Assembly: GCA_021797225.1 (NCBI GenBank)
Contig: JAKAAE010000039.1
Coordinates: 1-11,869, forward strand
DNA: 11,869 nucleotides
Direction of reading: 5' to 3'
DNA from: Thermoplasmata archaeon
GTDB lineage: Archaea > Thermoplasmatota > Thermoplasmata > Thermoplasmatales > Thermoplasmataceae
This document shows positions 1 through 6,881 of the stretch, piece after piece. Under the pieces are notes generated by a model. The model had not been told where the DNA came from and searched no databases. It saw only the letters and a list, made by a program, of their open reading frames with translations. Every line of letters begins with the position of its first letter. Positions within the stretch are counted from its first letter, which is position 1. The position numbers were made by a program, and so were the translations under genes.

Positions 1-24
1 ATTTTCCGTGTTAAAAACAAATCT

Positions 25-32
25 TTTATATA
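25..32 (+). promoter_or_regulatory. TATA box of the Lrp/AsnC gene
   Basis: The sequence TTTATATA is centred about 26 nt upstream of the ATG at 54, which is the usual archaeal distance from TATA box to transcription start. The mRNA should therefore begin at or next to the start codon (leaderless). An A-rich BRE-like stretch precedes it at 14-21. An earlier ATG at 38 runs into a stop after three codons, so it is not the start. Confidence 0.6.
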
Positions 33-53
33 GTACCATGTCATTTTGATTTT

Positions 54-497
54 ATGCTTGATAATATTGATAAAAAGGACATGAAAATTATAGAGTACCT
101 GAAAGAGCATGGAAGGGATAAAATATCTGATATATCAAATTCCCTGGAAATTCCAAGAGCTACAATATTCGAGAGAATGGAGAGGCTACGCAAGGACGGA
201 TTCATAAAAAAATATACTGTGGACCTCAACTACGATAAGCTGGGATACTCTGTTCTGGCATATATTATGATACAGTACAATTCAAAAGCCTCAATTGATC
301 AGAGATCATTATGCGTTAACCTTTCATTGATGGAAAATGTAATATCAGCATCCATTGTAACCGGCGACTGGGATATCATGCTTTTAACTGCACAGAAATC
401 CATGAAAGACCTTTCCGTATTTGTACTGGAAAAACTCAGGACAATGGAAGGCATCGAAAAGAGCGTTACAATACCGTTATTCGAAAGGATATTATAA
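54..497 (+). CDS. Lrp/AsnC-family transcriptional regulator
   Basis: This 147-residue protein has the size and two-domain layout of an Lrp/AsnC (feast/famine) regulator. Residues about 5-52 form the winged helix-turn-helix: an LDNIDKKDMKII-type first helix, then the recognition segment around IPRATIFERMERLRKDGFI. Residues about 62-145 are the RAM/AsnC effector domain, including VTGDWDIMLL (102-111), the ligand-loop region, and a terminal beta-strand KSVTIPLFER. Members dimerise and form octamers, bind promoter DNA, and often sense amino acids. The effector cannot be read from sequence. Translation most likely starts at the first base of the transcript, since no Shine-Dalgarno is present and the TATA spacing fits. 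The gene is upstream of tRNA-Ser and convergent with the helicase gene. Nothing indicates its target genes; autoregulation is common in the family but not shown here. Confidence 0.93.
   Translation: MLDNIDKKDMKIIEYLKEHGRDKISDISNSLEIPRATIFERMERLRKDGFIKKYTVDLNYDKLGYSVLAYIMIQYNSKASIDQRSLCVNLSLMENVISASIVTGDWDIMLLTAQKSMKDLSVFVLEKLRTMEGIEKSVTIPLFERIL
488..497 (+). promoter_or_regulatory. Possible TATA box for tRNA-Ser
   Basis: GATATTATAA overlaps the last codons and stop of the Lrp gene and is centred about 27 nt before the tRNA 5' end, which suits an archaeal tRNA promoter. A second AT-rich box at 501-508 is closer than usual. Co-transcription with the Lrp gene is an alternative. Confidence 0.35.
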
Positions 498-498
498 C

Positions 499-503
499 AA
501 AAA
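499..503 (-). terminator. Possible T-run terminator of the helicase gene
   Basis: The minus strand carries five consecutive T here, about 80 nt past the helicase stop codon. Archaeal RNA polymerase can terminate at short T-runs without a hairpin. If this is the used site, helicase transcripts read through the whole tRNA-Ser gene in antisense. Weak evidence because the region is AT-rich. Confidence 0.25.
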
Positions 504-519
504 TATATTATGTGTTAAA

Positions 520-603
520 GCTGGGATAGCCTAGCCTGGTAAGACGCAGGTCTGGAAAACCTGTGCACGTAAGTGCCCGGGAGTTCAAATCTCCCTCCCA
601 GCG
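520..603 (+). tRNA. tRNA-Ser (anticodon GGA)
   Basis: A class II tRNA fold can be traced by hand. The 7-bp acceptor stem is GCTGGGA (520-526) with TCCCAGC (596-602), and the discriminator is G603. The anticodon stem is CAGGT/ACCTG around loop CTGGAAA, with anticodon GGA at 554-556, which reads UCC and UCU codons. The long variable arm has stem GCAC/GTGC (565-568 and 573-576), as expected for serine. The T arm is GGGAG-TTCAAAT-CTCCC (579-595). The D stem (529-532 with 542-545) contains one C-A mismatch, 530 opposite 544. No intron is seen and CCA is not encoded. The 3' 19 bases overlap, antisense, the end of the helicase-nuclease gene. Confidence 0.96.
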
Positions 604-3600
604 CTTTTTATCTCTGTTTTATGCCTGTTAATGTTATTAATAATTTCATGTAGAACCTTTTCTGGATTTTTTATGTAATCAACTGACCATACCCTGTAAA
701 GATTCCACCCCCTGTTATTTAAAATAGATTTTCTAATCCTTTCACGTTCCGATGCGGTTTTCATGCTGCTATAAATCCTTCCATCAGTTTCAATTCCCAG
801 TATATATCTGTTATTATCATCCGGGTCTATGACAGCGAGGGCAATATTATTCATTGAATATCCAACATTTTTCTCTATAGCAAATCCTTCGGTTTCCAGC
901 TTTGCAGCGATATCATTTATTATGGCATCATCATTTTTAAATTTCTGAATTACATTTCCGGAACCCTGGCTCTTTGCGTATATTAAATACTGCTTCAGAA
1001 GCTCGGGCCCTCTTCCAGCGCCGGCAGGAACCCTGATATCCTCAGGGTCCATGGAAGATACAACTATGAACTTTTTTCGTGCCCTTGTTATGGCAACGTT
1101 CAGTCTTTTCTCCCCTCCGGAGCTGTTTATTGGCCCGAAATTCATGGTAATTTTTCCATTTTCATCCCTGCCATAACCTGTACTCAGGATTATTACATCC
1201 TTTTCATCTCCCTGGACATTTTCCAGATTCTTTATGAATATTCCATCACTGTTTATGAGGTCGGCAAGTACAGTATCATGCCTTGAGTATGAATTAAGTG
1301 TATCTTCCACGGCTGACCTCTGTGCCTCGCTGAGGGTTACAACACCAATGGACGCCGTATTTACAAGCTGTTCCTTGATTATTCTGACGACTTCATTGGC
1401 CTCCGCCTTGTTTGTTCGGCTCTTCCCCCTGCCGTATGTACCGTCTATTTTGATATATTCCAGACCTGTTTCAGGTGAATTTATATATGCAGATGGAAAC
1501 GTTTCAAGGGAATTATCATAGAAATACTTATTTGAAAATGCTATTAACCTGTCATCCACACTTCTGTAATGCCATTTAAGTGGTATTTTTGCAAGTCCTA
1601 TGGCATCAAACTGATCCAGTATATTATCGAGCACAACGTAATCATCATCATATTTTGATCCGTTTATGTTTTCGAAGAATGTAGTGGGCGGTAGCTGCTG
1701 GGTGTCTCCAGATATTATTGTCTGTCTTGCTCTGATAAGCGAACCTACAGCATCCGGTGGTGTAAGCTGGGATGCTTCATCGAATATAATTAAATCGAAT
1801 AATATGTTACTCTCCAGAAATGCACTTACATTATTCGGACTCATCATAATGCATGGCTTCAGTGCCGGAAGAACCTCCTTCAATTCGCTGAACATGGTTT
1901 TCAGTGGCTTCTGGAATCTCTTCTTTGCATTTTCAGTCTTTATTATCATGGATGCACCAGGGTACCTGGAAAGAACTTCATTTCTCCTGTCTGTCAATTC
2001 ACTAACAAGATTATTTCTATTAATATCTATGGACTTGCGGTCATAGTCTATAAACATGCCTATAATCCTTTCATGTGACGATGATCTGAAGGTTTTAAGG
2101 ATATCATCGTTCCGGACCTGCATGGCTATAAAATCCCGGTTGAAATCGTTTCTGAAAGCATGCAGGATTGAATCTGTATGTAATTCCCTGTTAAATGCAG
2201 GGGATATATCTATTCCGGAATTCCTTAATCCCTCATAAAGCTCCATGAATTTGGCATAGCGTTCCACATCAAGCGAGGAGATGATCTCTATTTCTGCCCT
2301 GATTTCCTCTATTGTTTTACGGTTCATATCACCTGAAGTGGGTGAAACATCGGAAAGCGAGTTTATTCCCTCCATAATGGATTCATATACAGCTTTATAT
2401 TCCATTACTATGTCAATATTCCCATTCCCGGAGATAAGTTCGGTTATTACCGGGATGGCTTTACCATCAGATATGATTGAAAGGATTTTTTTGGCATATC
2501 TTATCTTATCGTAAGCATCTTCTGAATCAATTTTTTTGGATTTCATTGCTTCCAGTACTTCACTAAGTTGATTTTGTCTGTTTTTAATTTTGATTCCAGA
2601 ATCCAGATCCTCAACCAATTCATTATAATGTTTTCTGGAGTTATCCTCTGTTACCTTCATTATATCATTGACAATTTTCTTGTAATCTGAAGAAAGCCGT
2701 TTCAGTCCGGAATTATAATTTTCCGTGAGGGTCTTTTTCAGGGAATCCAGATCCAGATCAAGAAATTCCTTCTTCCTCTTTTTTGTAAATATATCCAGCA
2801 TATAATCGTATTCTTTCACGAGGTTCTCCCGTTCCTCGAGCAACGAATAAGCATCCTTTATAAAGTCAGAATCCAGAAATTCACTTTCAAGTGTAATATT
2901 CGGATTCAGAACCGATACAAGATTGTAAACCAGTTCGGCATCTCCCATTGAGGAAATATCAATTCCCGTGTAATCCTTTATAACAGGTTTCAGTTCTTCA
3001 ATACTGTTGATTCCATTCTCTATTGAATCTATTCCTCTGTAGTATTTTTCCGGGTCTTCTCTGTATTTTTCCAGTATGAATCCGCCGGGCATTTTATCAA
3101 AATTTTCAATTATATCTAAATAATCATTGAATTCAGATAGCTGAAATTCCAGGTTTTCAAGGTCTTCAGGCGTCGAGTCAAGGATTTTCTGGTCTATTTT
3201 CAGGGAAAATGACGATTTGTTTTCAATCTCCATAAGGCATGCATCATAGATGCTTCTTCCAAGCTTTCCCTTTTTTTCATTTACTGCCTTTACATAGGTA
3301 TCCAGAGGGCCGGAATAACGATCGGTGGGAACAAGCGTTCGCGGTATATGGTCATTGTTTTCAACCGATTTATATAATGACTTTATAATTTCTGACTTCG
3401 GCGTATTCCCATGAAAGGTCAGAATAAAGTCCCCCAGGCCAGAATCCTCTAAACGCTTCTTTACAACCTCTATTGCAGCACTTTTTTCACTTACAAAGAG
3501 TATACTTTTATTATTTTTCATAAAATCGGCTATTATGTTGGCAATAGTCTGGCTCTTTCCTGTTCCAGGAGGGCCGTTTAATATAAAACTTGCTCCAGAT

Positions 3601-4418
3601 CGTGCTGCATAGACAGCAGTAACCTGGCTTGAATCCGCATCCATTACTGTATTTACTGAATAATCGACATAATCTGGCATTTTTTCATTCAATTTTTTTA
3701 TAATTTCAAAATCGCCCGCCAGTGCACGGGTAAGATCATTTTCCTTTATTGCTTCATGGTTTTGCTTGATATCATTATAAATATTATTATTGGTGAAGGA
3801 AAGGATACCCAGGTAGGAATTACGCCCCACTGTCCATTTTGTATCCTTGATTGTAAGTTTGAAATTCCTGATAGCTTCTGCAAGATTCAGGTTATCATCA
3901 AAGGTAAAATCAAATTTGATACCGAACTGTTCGAGCTTTTCTCTCAATACGGGATTAAAAAATATATCACCTTCAATGGATTCAATGGTAAAATCATCAT
4001 ACATTTTTCTGGTAAGTGTTACGGGAACAAAAAATAGCTGGGTTTCAACAGTTTTCCCACTTTCATCATTCCATTTAAGTAAGCCGAAGGAAACAAAAAG
4101 AACATTGGATCCATGCTCTTTCAGCGCACTATTTGCCTGATAGAACATTGCACCGAGAGTTTTTGATAACCCGTCCTTTTTGGAGAATATTATTTCATCC
4201 TTTTTTCTGTTTTCCTCATCACCTGTTAGGTGAACACCCATTTTTTTGTCCTTGTTTACCAGGTCATCAAAGAGAAACAGCATGGATGGTGTGACTATTT
4301 TTAAAAATGACTCCGGATTGAAGTAAAGGAGCCTGTTGTTTTTTGAAGTATCTATTACTCCCTTTTCCCATTTAGTTATACTTTCATCTATGTTTATATC
4401 CATTAAATCTCTAAACAT
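585..4418 (-). CDS. DUF4011-type SF1 helicase with C-terminal Vsr-like nuclease domain (COG1112-like)
   Basis: This 1277-residue protein has three parts. Residues about 10-200 resemble DUF4011, including the TSKNNRLLYF signature. The superfamily 1 helicase core has Walker A GPPGTGKS (282-289), MSP at 859-861, Walker B IIFDEASQ (877-884), SGDTQQLPP (903-911), WHYRS (949-953), VQGDEKDVI (1068-1076) and NVAITRAR (1107-1114). A long helical insertion of about 480 residues separates Walker A from Walker B. Residues about 1160-1262 match the MTES_1575/Vsr-like restriction endonuclease fold: LGIETDG at 1207-1213, an SERER motif, and NRGWNLYRVWSVDY. Such proteins are linked to antiphage defence or DNA/RNA maintenance. 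The usual IDLAV Asp of the nuclease is Ala1193 here. The C-terminal AGREI lies inside the tRNA-Ser gene. Met6 (4401-4403) is an alternative start. No partner defence gene is adjacent, and it is shorter than many bacterial relatives. Confidence 0.9.
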   Translation of the reverse strand: MFRDLMDINIDESITKWEKGVIDTSKNNRLLYFNPESFLKIVTPSMLFLFDDLVNKDKKMGVHLTGDEENRKKDEIIFSKKDGLSKTLGAMFYQANSALKEHGSNVLFVSFGLLKWNDESGKTVETQLFFVPVTLTRKMYDDFTIESIEGDIFFNPVLREKLEQFGIKFDFTFDDNLNLAEAIRNFKLTIKDTKWTVGRNSYLGILSFTNNNIYNDIKQNHEAIKENDLTRALAGDFEIIKKLNEKMPDYVDYSVNTVMDADSSQVTAVYAARSGASFILNGPPGTGKSQTIANIIADFMKNNKSILFVSEKSAAIEVVKKRLEDSGLGDFILTFHGNTPKSEIIKSLYKSVENNDHIPRTLVPTDRYSGPLDTYVKAVNEKKGKLGRSIYDACLMEIENKSSFSLKIDQKILDSTPEDLENLEFQLSEFNDYLDIIENFDKMPGGFILEKYREDPEKYYRGIDSIENGINSIEELKPVIKDYTGIDISSMGDAELVYNLVSVLNPNITLESEFLDSDFIKDAYSLLEERENLVKEYDYMLDIFTKKRKKEFLDLDLDSLKKTLTENYNSGLKRLSSDYKKIVNDIMKVTEDNSRKHYNELVEDLDSGIKIKNRQNQLSEVLEAMKSKKIDSEDAYDKIRYAKKILSIISDGKAIPVITELISGNGNIDIVMEYKAVYESIMEGINSLSDVSPTSGDMNRKTIEEIRAEIEIISSLDVERYAKFMELYEGLRNSGIDISPAFNRELHTDSILHAFRNDFNRDFIAMQVRNDDILKTFRSSSHERIIGMFIDYDRKSIDINRNNLVSELTDRRNEVLSRYPGASMIIKTENAKKRFQKPLKTMFSELKEVLPALKPCIMMSPNNVSAFLESNILFDLIIFDEASQLTPPDAVGSLIRARQTIISGDTQQLPPTTFFENINGSKYDDDYVVLDNILDQFDAIGLAKIPLKWHYRSVDDRLIAFSNKYFYDNSLETFPSAYINSPETGLEYIKIDGTYGRGKSRTNKAEANEVVRIIKEQLVNTASIGVVTLSEAQRSAVEDTLNSYSRHDTVLADLINSDGIFIKNLENVQGDEKDVIILSTGYGRDENGKITMNFGPINSSGGEKRLNVAITRARKKFIVVSSMDPEDIRVPAGAGRGPELLKQYLIYAKSQGSGNVIQKFKNDDAIINDIAAKLETEGFAIEKNVGYSMNNIALAVIDPDDNNRYILGIETDGRIYSSMKTASERERIRKSILNNRGWNLYRVWSVDYIKNPEKVLHEIINNINRHKTEIKSAGREI

Positions 4419-4442
4419 AATGATGAAAAGTATATATTAATT

Positions 4443-4450
4443 TTATTATA
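4443..4450 (-). promoter_or_regulatory. TATA box of the helicase-nuclease gene
   Basis: On the minus strand TATAATAA is centred about 28 nt before the ATG at 4418, giving an essentially leaderless transcript. A second box, TAATATATA (4431-4439), would start transcription near 4409 and so favour Met6 at 4403. The gene may also be read through from the upstream MFS gene, which ends 45 nt away. Confidence 0.45.
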
Positions 4451-4463
4451 CAAAAATACGTTT

Positions 4464-5699
4464 TCAGTTTTCCGAATAATCTATATTAACATTCATAGTC
4501 TCAATGCCGTAATGATGCCATACAATAGCACCGATGAATCCCAGAAGCCAGAGCACCATATTGATAATAATAAAATTTTCCAGTGAAATGTTGCTTGTGA
4601 ACAATACAAGGAGTGGATATACTATCATGGGTGCAAGCCTCACAGTTCCGATAAATGAACCCCTGAGCCTGGTTGGCGCAAGCTCTGGCTCCAGCGTGGT
4701 TCTGGATGCCCATGCAAATTCACTCATCATCATGTTTATGAACAGCAACGGATAAAATATCAGGACATTGTGCAGATAAGGTATCAGTGCTAATATTATA
4801 ACCGTTGATAAAAAACCGGTTCCGAATGAATAAAGCGTATACTTTTTTCTTCCCCTGGATATCAGTGGTGCCGCTATAAAACCAGCAACAGAAGCACCTA
4901 CCAATGCAACAAATATTATCATATCATCAGTGTACACGCCTGCAAATTCATAGGGTCCTATTACATACGCCATGAGCCCGAAAGTTGTGTACTGCGATAT
5001 CGCCATCGCCATCAAAACAAACAATGAAAGACCGTATCCAGGTTTCCTCACACTGGTTCCATTGCTGTCTATGTAAAGATCTTTCCTGGTTTCCTCAGCC
5101 TTCTTCTTATCCCCATGGGATTCCTGCCATTTAAATGACTCAGGAAGTGAAATTCTTGATAATATCATTATTAAGATAAGTGCAGATGCGGAGGAAATTA
5201 AAATTAAACGATCCATAAAGGAGTTTACAATCACCACAAATAATCCGGCAATCAGCGCGCTTCCTATATTATCAAAATCCGAAATAATTGTAAGCCATTT
5301 TGCCCTCTGGGATACAGGTGAATCCTCTGAAATCAGGGACAGTGATGGAATCTCCTCACCACCAACTCCGAATTCTGCTAGCATGAGTCCTATTATAAGA
5401 GGAATAATTGTATAACTCAGGGCTATTACAACTATTCCCGTTCCATATATTATCATGGTCATGAGGAAGATTCTCTTTCTTCCCAGTTTATCTGTGAGTA
5501 TACCCATAAACAGATTTCCAAACGGTACAAATAATGGGCCAATCAGTAAGACTAGCACTTTAAGACCGTGTGGAAGGACACCTACTATGGATCCAGCCGC
5601 AGCAAGGGGACCAAGAGTCCCCACCATTCCCCAGAATGTTAATCCAGAAGCACTGGAAACCATCATAAAACGTTGCTTGCTGGTTAACGTATTGCACAC
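4464..5699 (-). CDS. MFS transporter under a TPP riboswitch; probable thiamine or thiamine-precursor carrier
   Basis: The 411-residue protein is a 12-helix major facilitator. It has motif A GILTDKLGRKRIF at 66-78, LPESFKW (185-191) at the start of the central loop, and EPELAPTRLRG (337-347). These last two resemble the PES and E-x-APxxxRG signatures of sugar/metabolite proton symporters. A charged cytoplasmic loop (about 190-222) splits the two six-helix halves. Substrate is inferred from the TPP aptamer directly upstream: riboswitch-controlled MFS carriers predicted to move thiamine or its pyrimidine precursor were described in Thermoplasma (called ThiT1-like). The annotated start is GTG at 5699. 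The frame is closed upstream by a TGA near 5716, and no separate Shine-Dalgarno is visible because GGTG overlaps the start itself. ATG at 5666 (Met12) is the alternative and still keeps helix 1. The substrate is unproven. Confidence 0.85.
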   Translation of the reverse strand: MCNTLTSKQRFMMVSSASGLTFWGMVGTLGPLAAAGSIVGVLPHGLKVLVLLIGPLFVPFGNLFMGILTDKLGRKRIFLMTMIIYGTGIVVIALSYTIIPLIIGLMLAEFGVGGEEIPSLSLISEDSPVSQRAKWLTIISDFDNIGSALIAGLFVVIVNSFMDRLILISSASALILIMILSRISLPESFKWQESHGDKKKAEETRKDLYIDSNGTSVRKPGYGLSLFVLMAMAISQYTTFGLMAYVIGPYEFAGVYTDDMIIFVALVGASVAGFIAAPLISRGRKKYTLYSFGTGFLSTVIILALIPYLHNVLIFYPLLFINMMMSEFAWASRTTLEPELAPTRLRGSFIGTVRLAPMIVYPLLVLFTSNISLENFIIINMVLWLLGFIGAIVWHHYGIETMNVNIDYSEN

Positions 5700-5730
5700 C
5701 GTATAACTATAAATTCATATTTCGTATCAA

Positions 5731-5803
5731 TCTCCCTCCGCCGGCATTATCCGGATCAGGTTGCACGGGTCGATCCCTATCCTCTCAGCTTTGAGCTCCC
5801 CGG
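5731..5803 (-). promoter_or_regulatory. TPP riboswitch (THI element)
   Basis: Read on the minus strand, the region contains the conserved TPP-aptamer blocks in order. GGGGAGC (5' P2/P3) comes first, then a very short P3 (AGC/GCT) and CTGAGA for pyrimidine recognition. ACCC (P2 3' strand) follows. The pyrophosphate-sensing arm is ACCTGATCCGG, then ATAATGCCGGCG and AGGGA, where CCGG/CCGG makes P5 and CCT/AGG makes P4. The match to the family consensus is nearly complete. The aptamer ends 31 nt before the GTG start of the MFS gene. No intrinsic terminator follows, so control of translation or of transcript stability is more likely. The closing P1 helix looks weak. Confidence 0.93.
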
Positions 5804-5824
5804 TATAAACATATTTAAAAACTC

Positions 5825-5832
5825 TATAAATA
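5825..5832 (-). promoter_or_regulatory. TATA box for the riboswitch-MFS transcript
   Basis: The minus strand reads TATTTATA here. A start about 26 nt downstream falls at 5802-5803, exactly at the first bases of the TPP aptamer (CCGGGG). This leaves almost no RNA 5' of P2 for a P1 helix. A weaker AT-rich box around 5866-5873 would give a longer leader and would overlap the divergent cbiG promoter. Confidence 0.45.
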
Positions 5833-5859
5833 TTTATCGTTAAAGGCAAATTATTCGAG

Positions 5860-5867
5860 AAATTATA
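5860..5867 (+). promoter_or_regulatory. TATA box of the cbiG-cbiA operon
   Basis: AAATTATA is centred about 22 nt before the ATG at 5886 and 28 nt before the in-frame ATG at 5892. The expected start near 5890 makes Met3 (5892) a credible leaderless start. This promoter sits back-to-back with that of the riboswitch-MFS transcript. No cobalamin riboswitch signature is visible here. Confidence 0.4.
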
Positions 5868-5885
5868 TTATATATCATATAATTC

Positions 5886-6881
5886 ATGAGGATGGAGGGA
5901 AGCCGGATAGCTATTATCGCAATTACCCATAATGGCTTTTATATTTCAAAGAAGATTTCCACAGAATTCGATGCAAAAATATTCATCAATAAAAGATTAA
6001 ACAATTATAAAAATTTTGAATCCTTTGATCATGTAAAGGACATTGCAAAATTTGTATTTGAAAACTTTGATGCTATTATATTCATTATGGCGCTGGGTGC
6101 CGTTGTAAGAATTATAGCTCCCTATTTGAAAGATAAATTCCATGATATACCGGTTATAGTAATAGATGATGCCGGGCAATTTGTTATTCCTGTAATATCC
6201 GGGCATCACGGTGCAAATGAACTGACTGTAAAGATTGCCGGTATTTTGAAAGCCACTGCAGTGATTACAACAGCAACGGATGTGCATGGAATTATCTCCA
6301 TAGACGCAATCGCAACAAAATATAAGATGTCCATTCTGTGCAGGGAAAATCTTGCGTCGGTTTCAGGGGATATGCTAGCCGGTAACCCCGTGGACATAAT
6401 AAACAGGACATCTATCAGTATTCCGGAACTCGGTGGGTCCGGTAAAGGCAAAAAAATAATAATAACCTATAAAAAGGAATATGAGAATCATGATCTCATA
6501 CTGGTCCCTCCCGTTCTTGATTTAGGAATAGGATTTTCTTCAGATGCAGTTTTATCTGATATGTTATACGCCATAGAATATACATTTAAAAAATTTGATT
6601 TATACATGGAAGCCATAAAATCTATTTCAACAATTGATATAAAATCAGGAAACACTGAAATTAAAAAGTTAGCAGAAACACTCAAATGTCCACTTTATTT
6701 CTATTCTGCTGAAAATTTGAATATGTACTCTACTGAAAGGTCAGAGGTAGTTTACAGGGCCACCGGTGCTTATTCTGTATCAAATGCTGCCGCAAGGATC
6801 ACATCACGGAATGGCATCCCGGTTGTCTCCAAGGAAATTATTAATAATGTTACCGTATCGGTGTTTCTGAATGAATATTAA
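5886..6881 (+). CDS. cbiG: Cobalt-precorrin-5A hydrolase CbiG
   Basis: CbiG opens the delta-lactone of cobalt-precorrin-5A, releasing a two-carbon fragment, in the anaerobic (early cobalt) branch of cobalamin synthesis. The 331 residues show the three expected parts. The N-terminal domain has GAVVRIIAPYLKDK (71-84), VIDDAGQFVIPVISGHHGANE (about 92-112) and ITTATDVHGI (127-136). A middle linker covers about 137-205. The C-terminal CbiG domain starts at LGIGFSSD (213-220) and continues through ISTIDIKSG, LYFYSAENL and RATGAYSVSNAAA. Length is typical. The gene overlaps cbiA by 11 bp, so the two are almost certainly co-transcribed and translationally coupled. The start may be Met3 (5892), judged from TATA spacing. 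Other corrin genes (methyltransferases, CbiC and others) are not in the window and must lie elsewhere if the pathway is complete. Confidence 0.95.
   Translation: MRMEGSRIAIIAITHNGFYISKKISTEFDAKIFINKRLNNYKNFESFDHVKDIAKFVFENFDAIIFIMALGAVVRIIAPYLKDKFHDIPVIVIDDAGQFVIPVISGHHGANELTVKIAGILKATAVITTATDVHGIISIDAIATKYKMSILCRENLASVSGDMLAGNPVDIINRTSISIPELGGSGKGKKIIITYKKEYENHDLILVPPVLDLGIGFSSDAVLSDMLYAIEYTFKKFDLYMEAIKSISTIDIKSGNTEIKKLAETLKCPLYFYSAENLNMYSTERSEVVYRATGAYSVSNAAARITSRNGIPVVSKEIINNVTVSVFLNEY
6860..6863 (+). promoter_or_regulatory. Shine-Dalgarno that sets the cbiA start
   Basis: GGTG inside the end of cbiG is 7 nt before the ATG at 6871 and complements the archaeal 16S 3' end. It favours 6871 over the in-frame ATG at 6889, which lies just before the P-loop. 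Internal operon genes use such sites, unlike the leaderless first genes here. Confidence 0.4.

Noticed and set aside
3756..4140. Open frames on the plus strand inside the helicase gene
   Set aside because: They lie antisense to well-conserved helicase sequence, have no family resemblance and no promoter or ribosome site. They are shadow frames.
4501..4755. Short open frames on both strands overlapping the MFS gene
   Set aside because: The MFS reading frame has clear family motifs throughout this part, and the alternatives show no recognisable protein features.
585..5699. A multi-gene defence island built around the helicase-nuclease
   Set aside because: The neighbours are a transporter with a TPP riboswitch, a tRNA and an Lrp regulator. 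No methylase, toxin, integrase or other defence gene is in reach, so only a stand-alone role is supported.
5700..5885. A cobalamin riboswitch controlling cbiGA
   Set aside because: No B12-box-like sequence is visible. The structured element in this interval is a TPP aptamer on the opposite strand, pointing away from cbiG.
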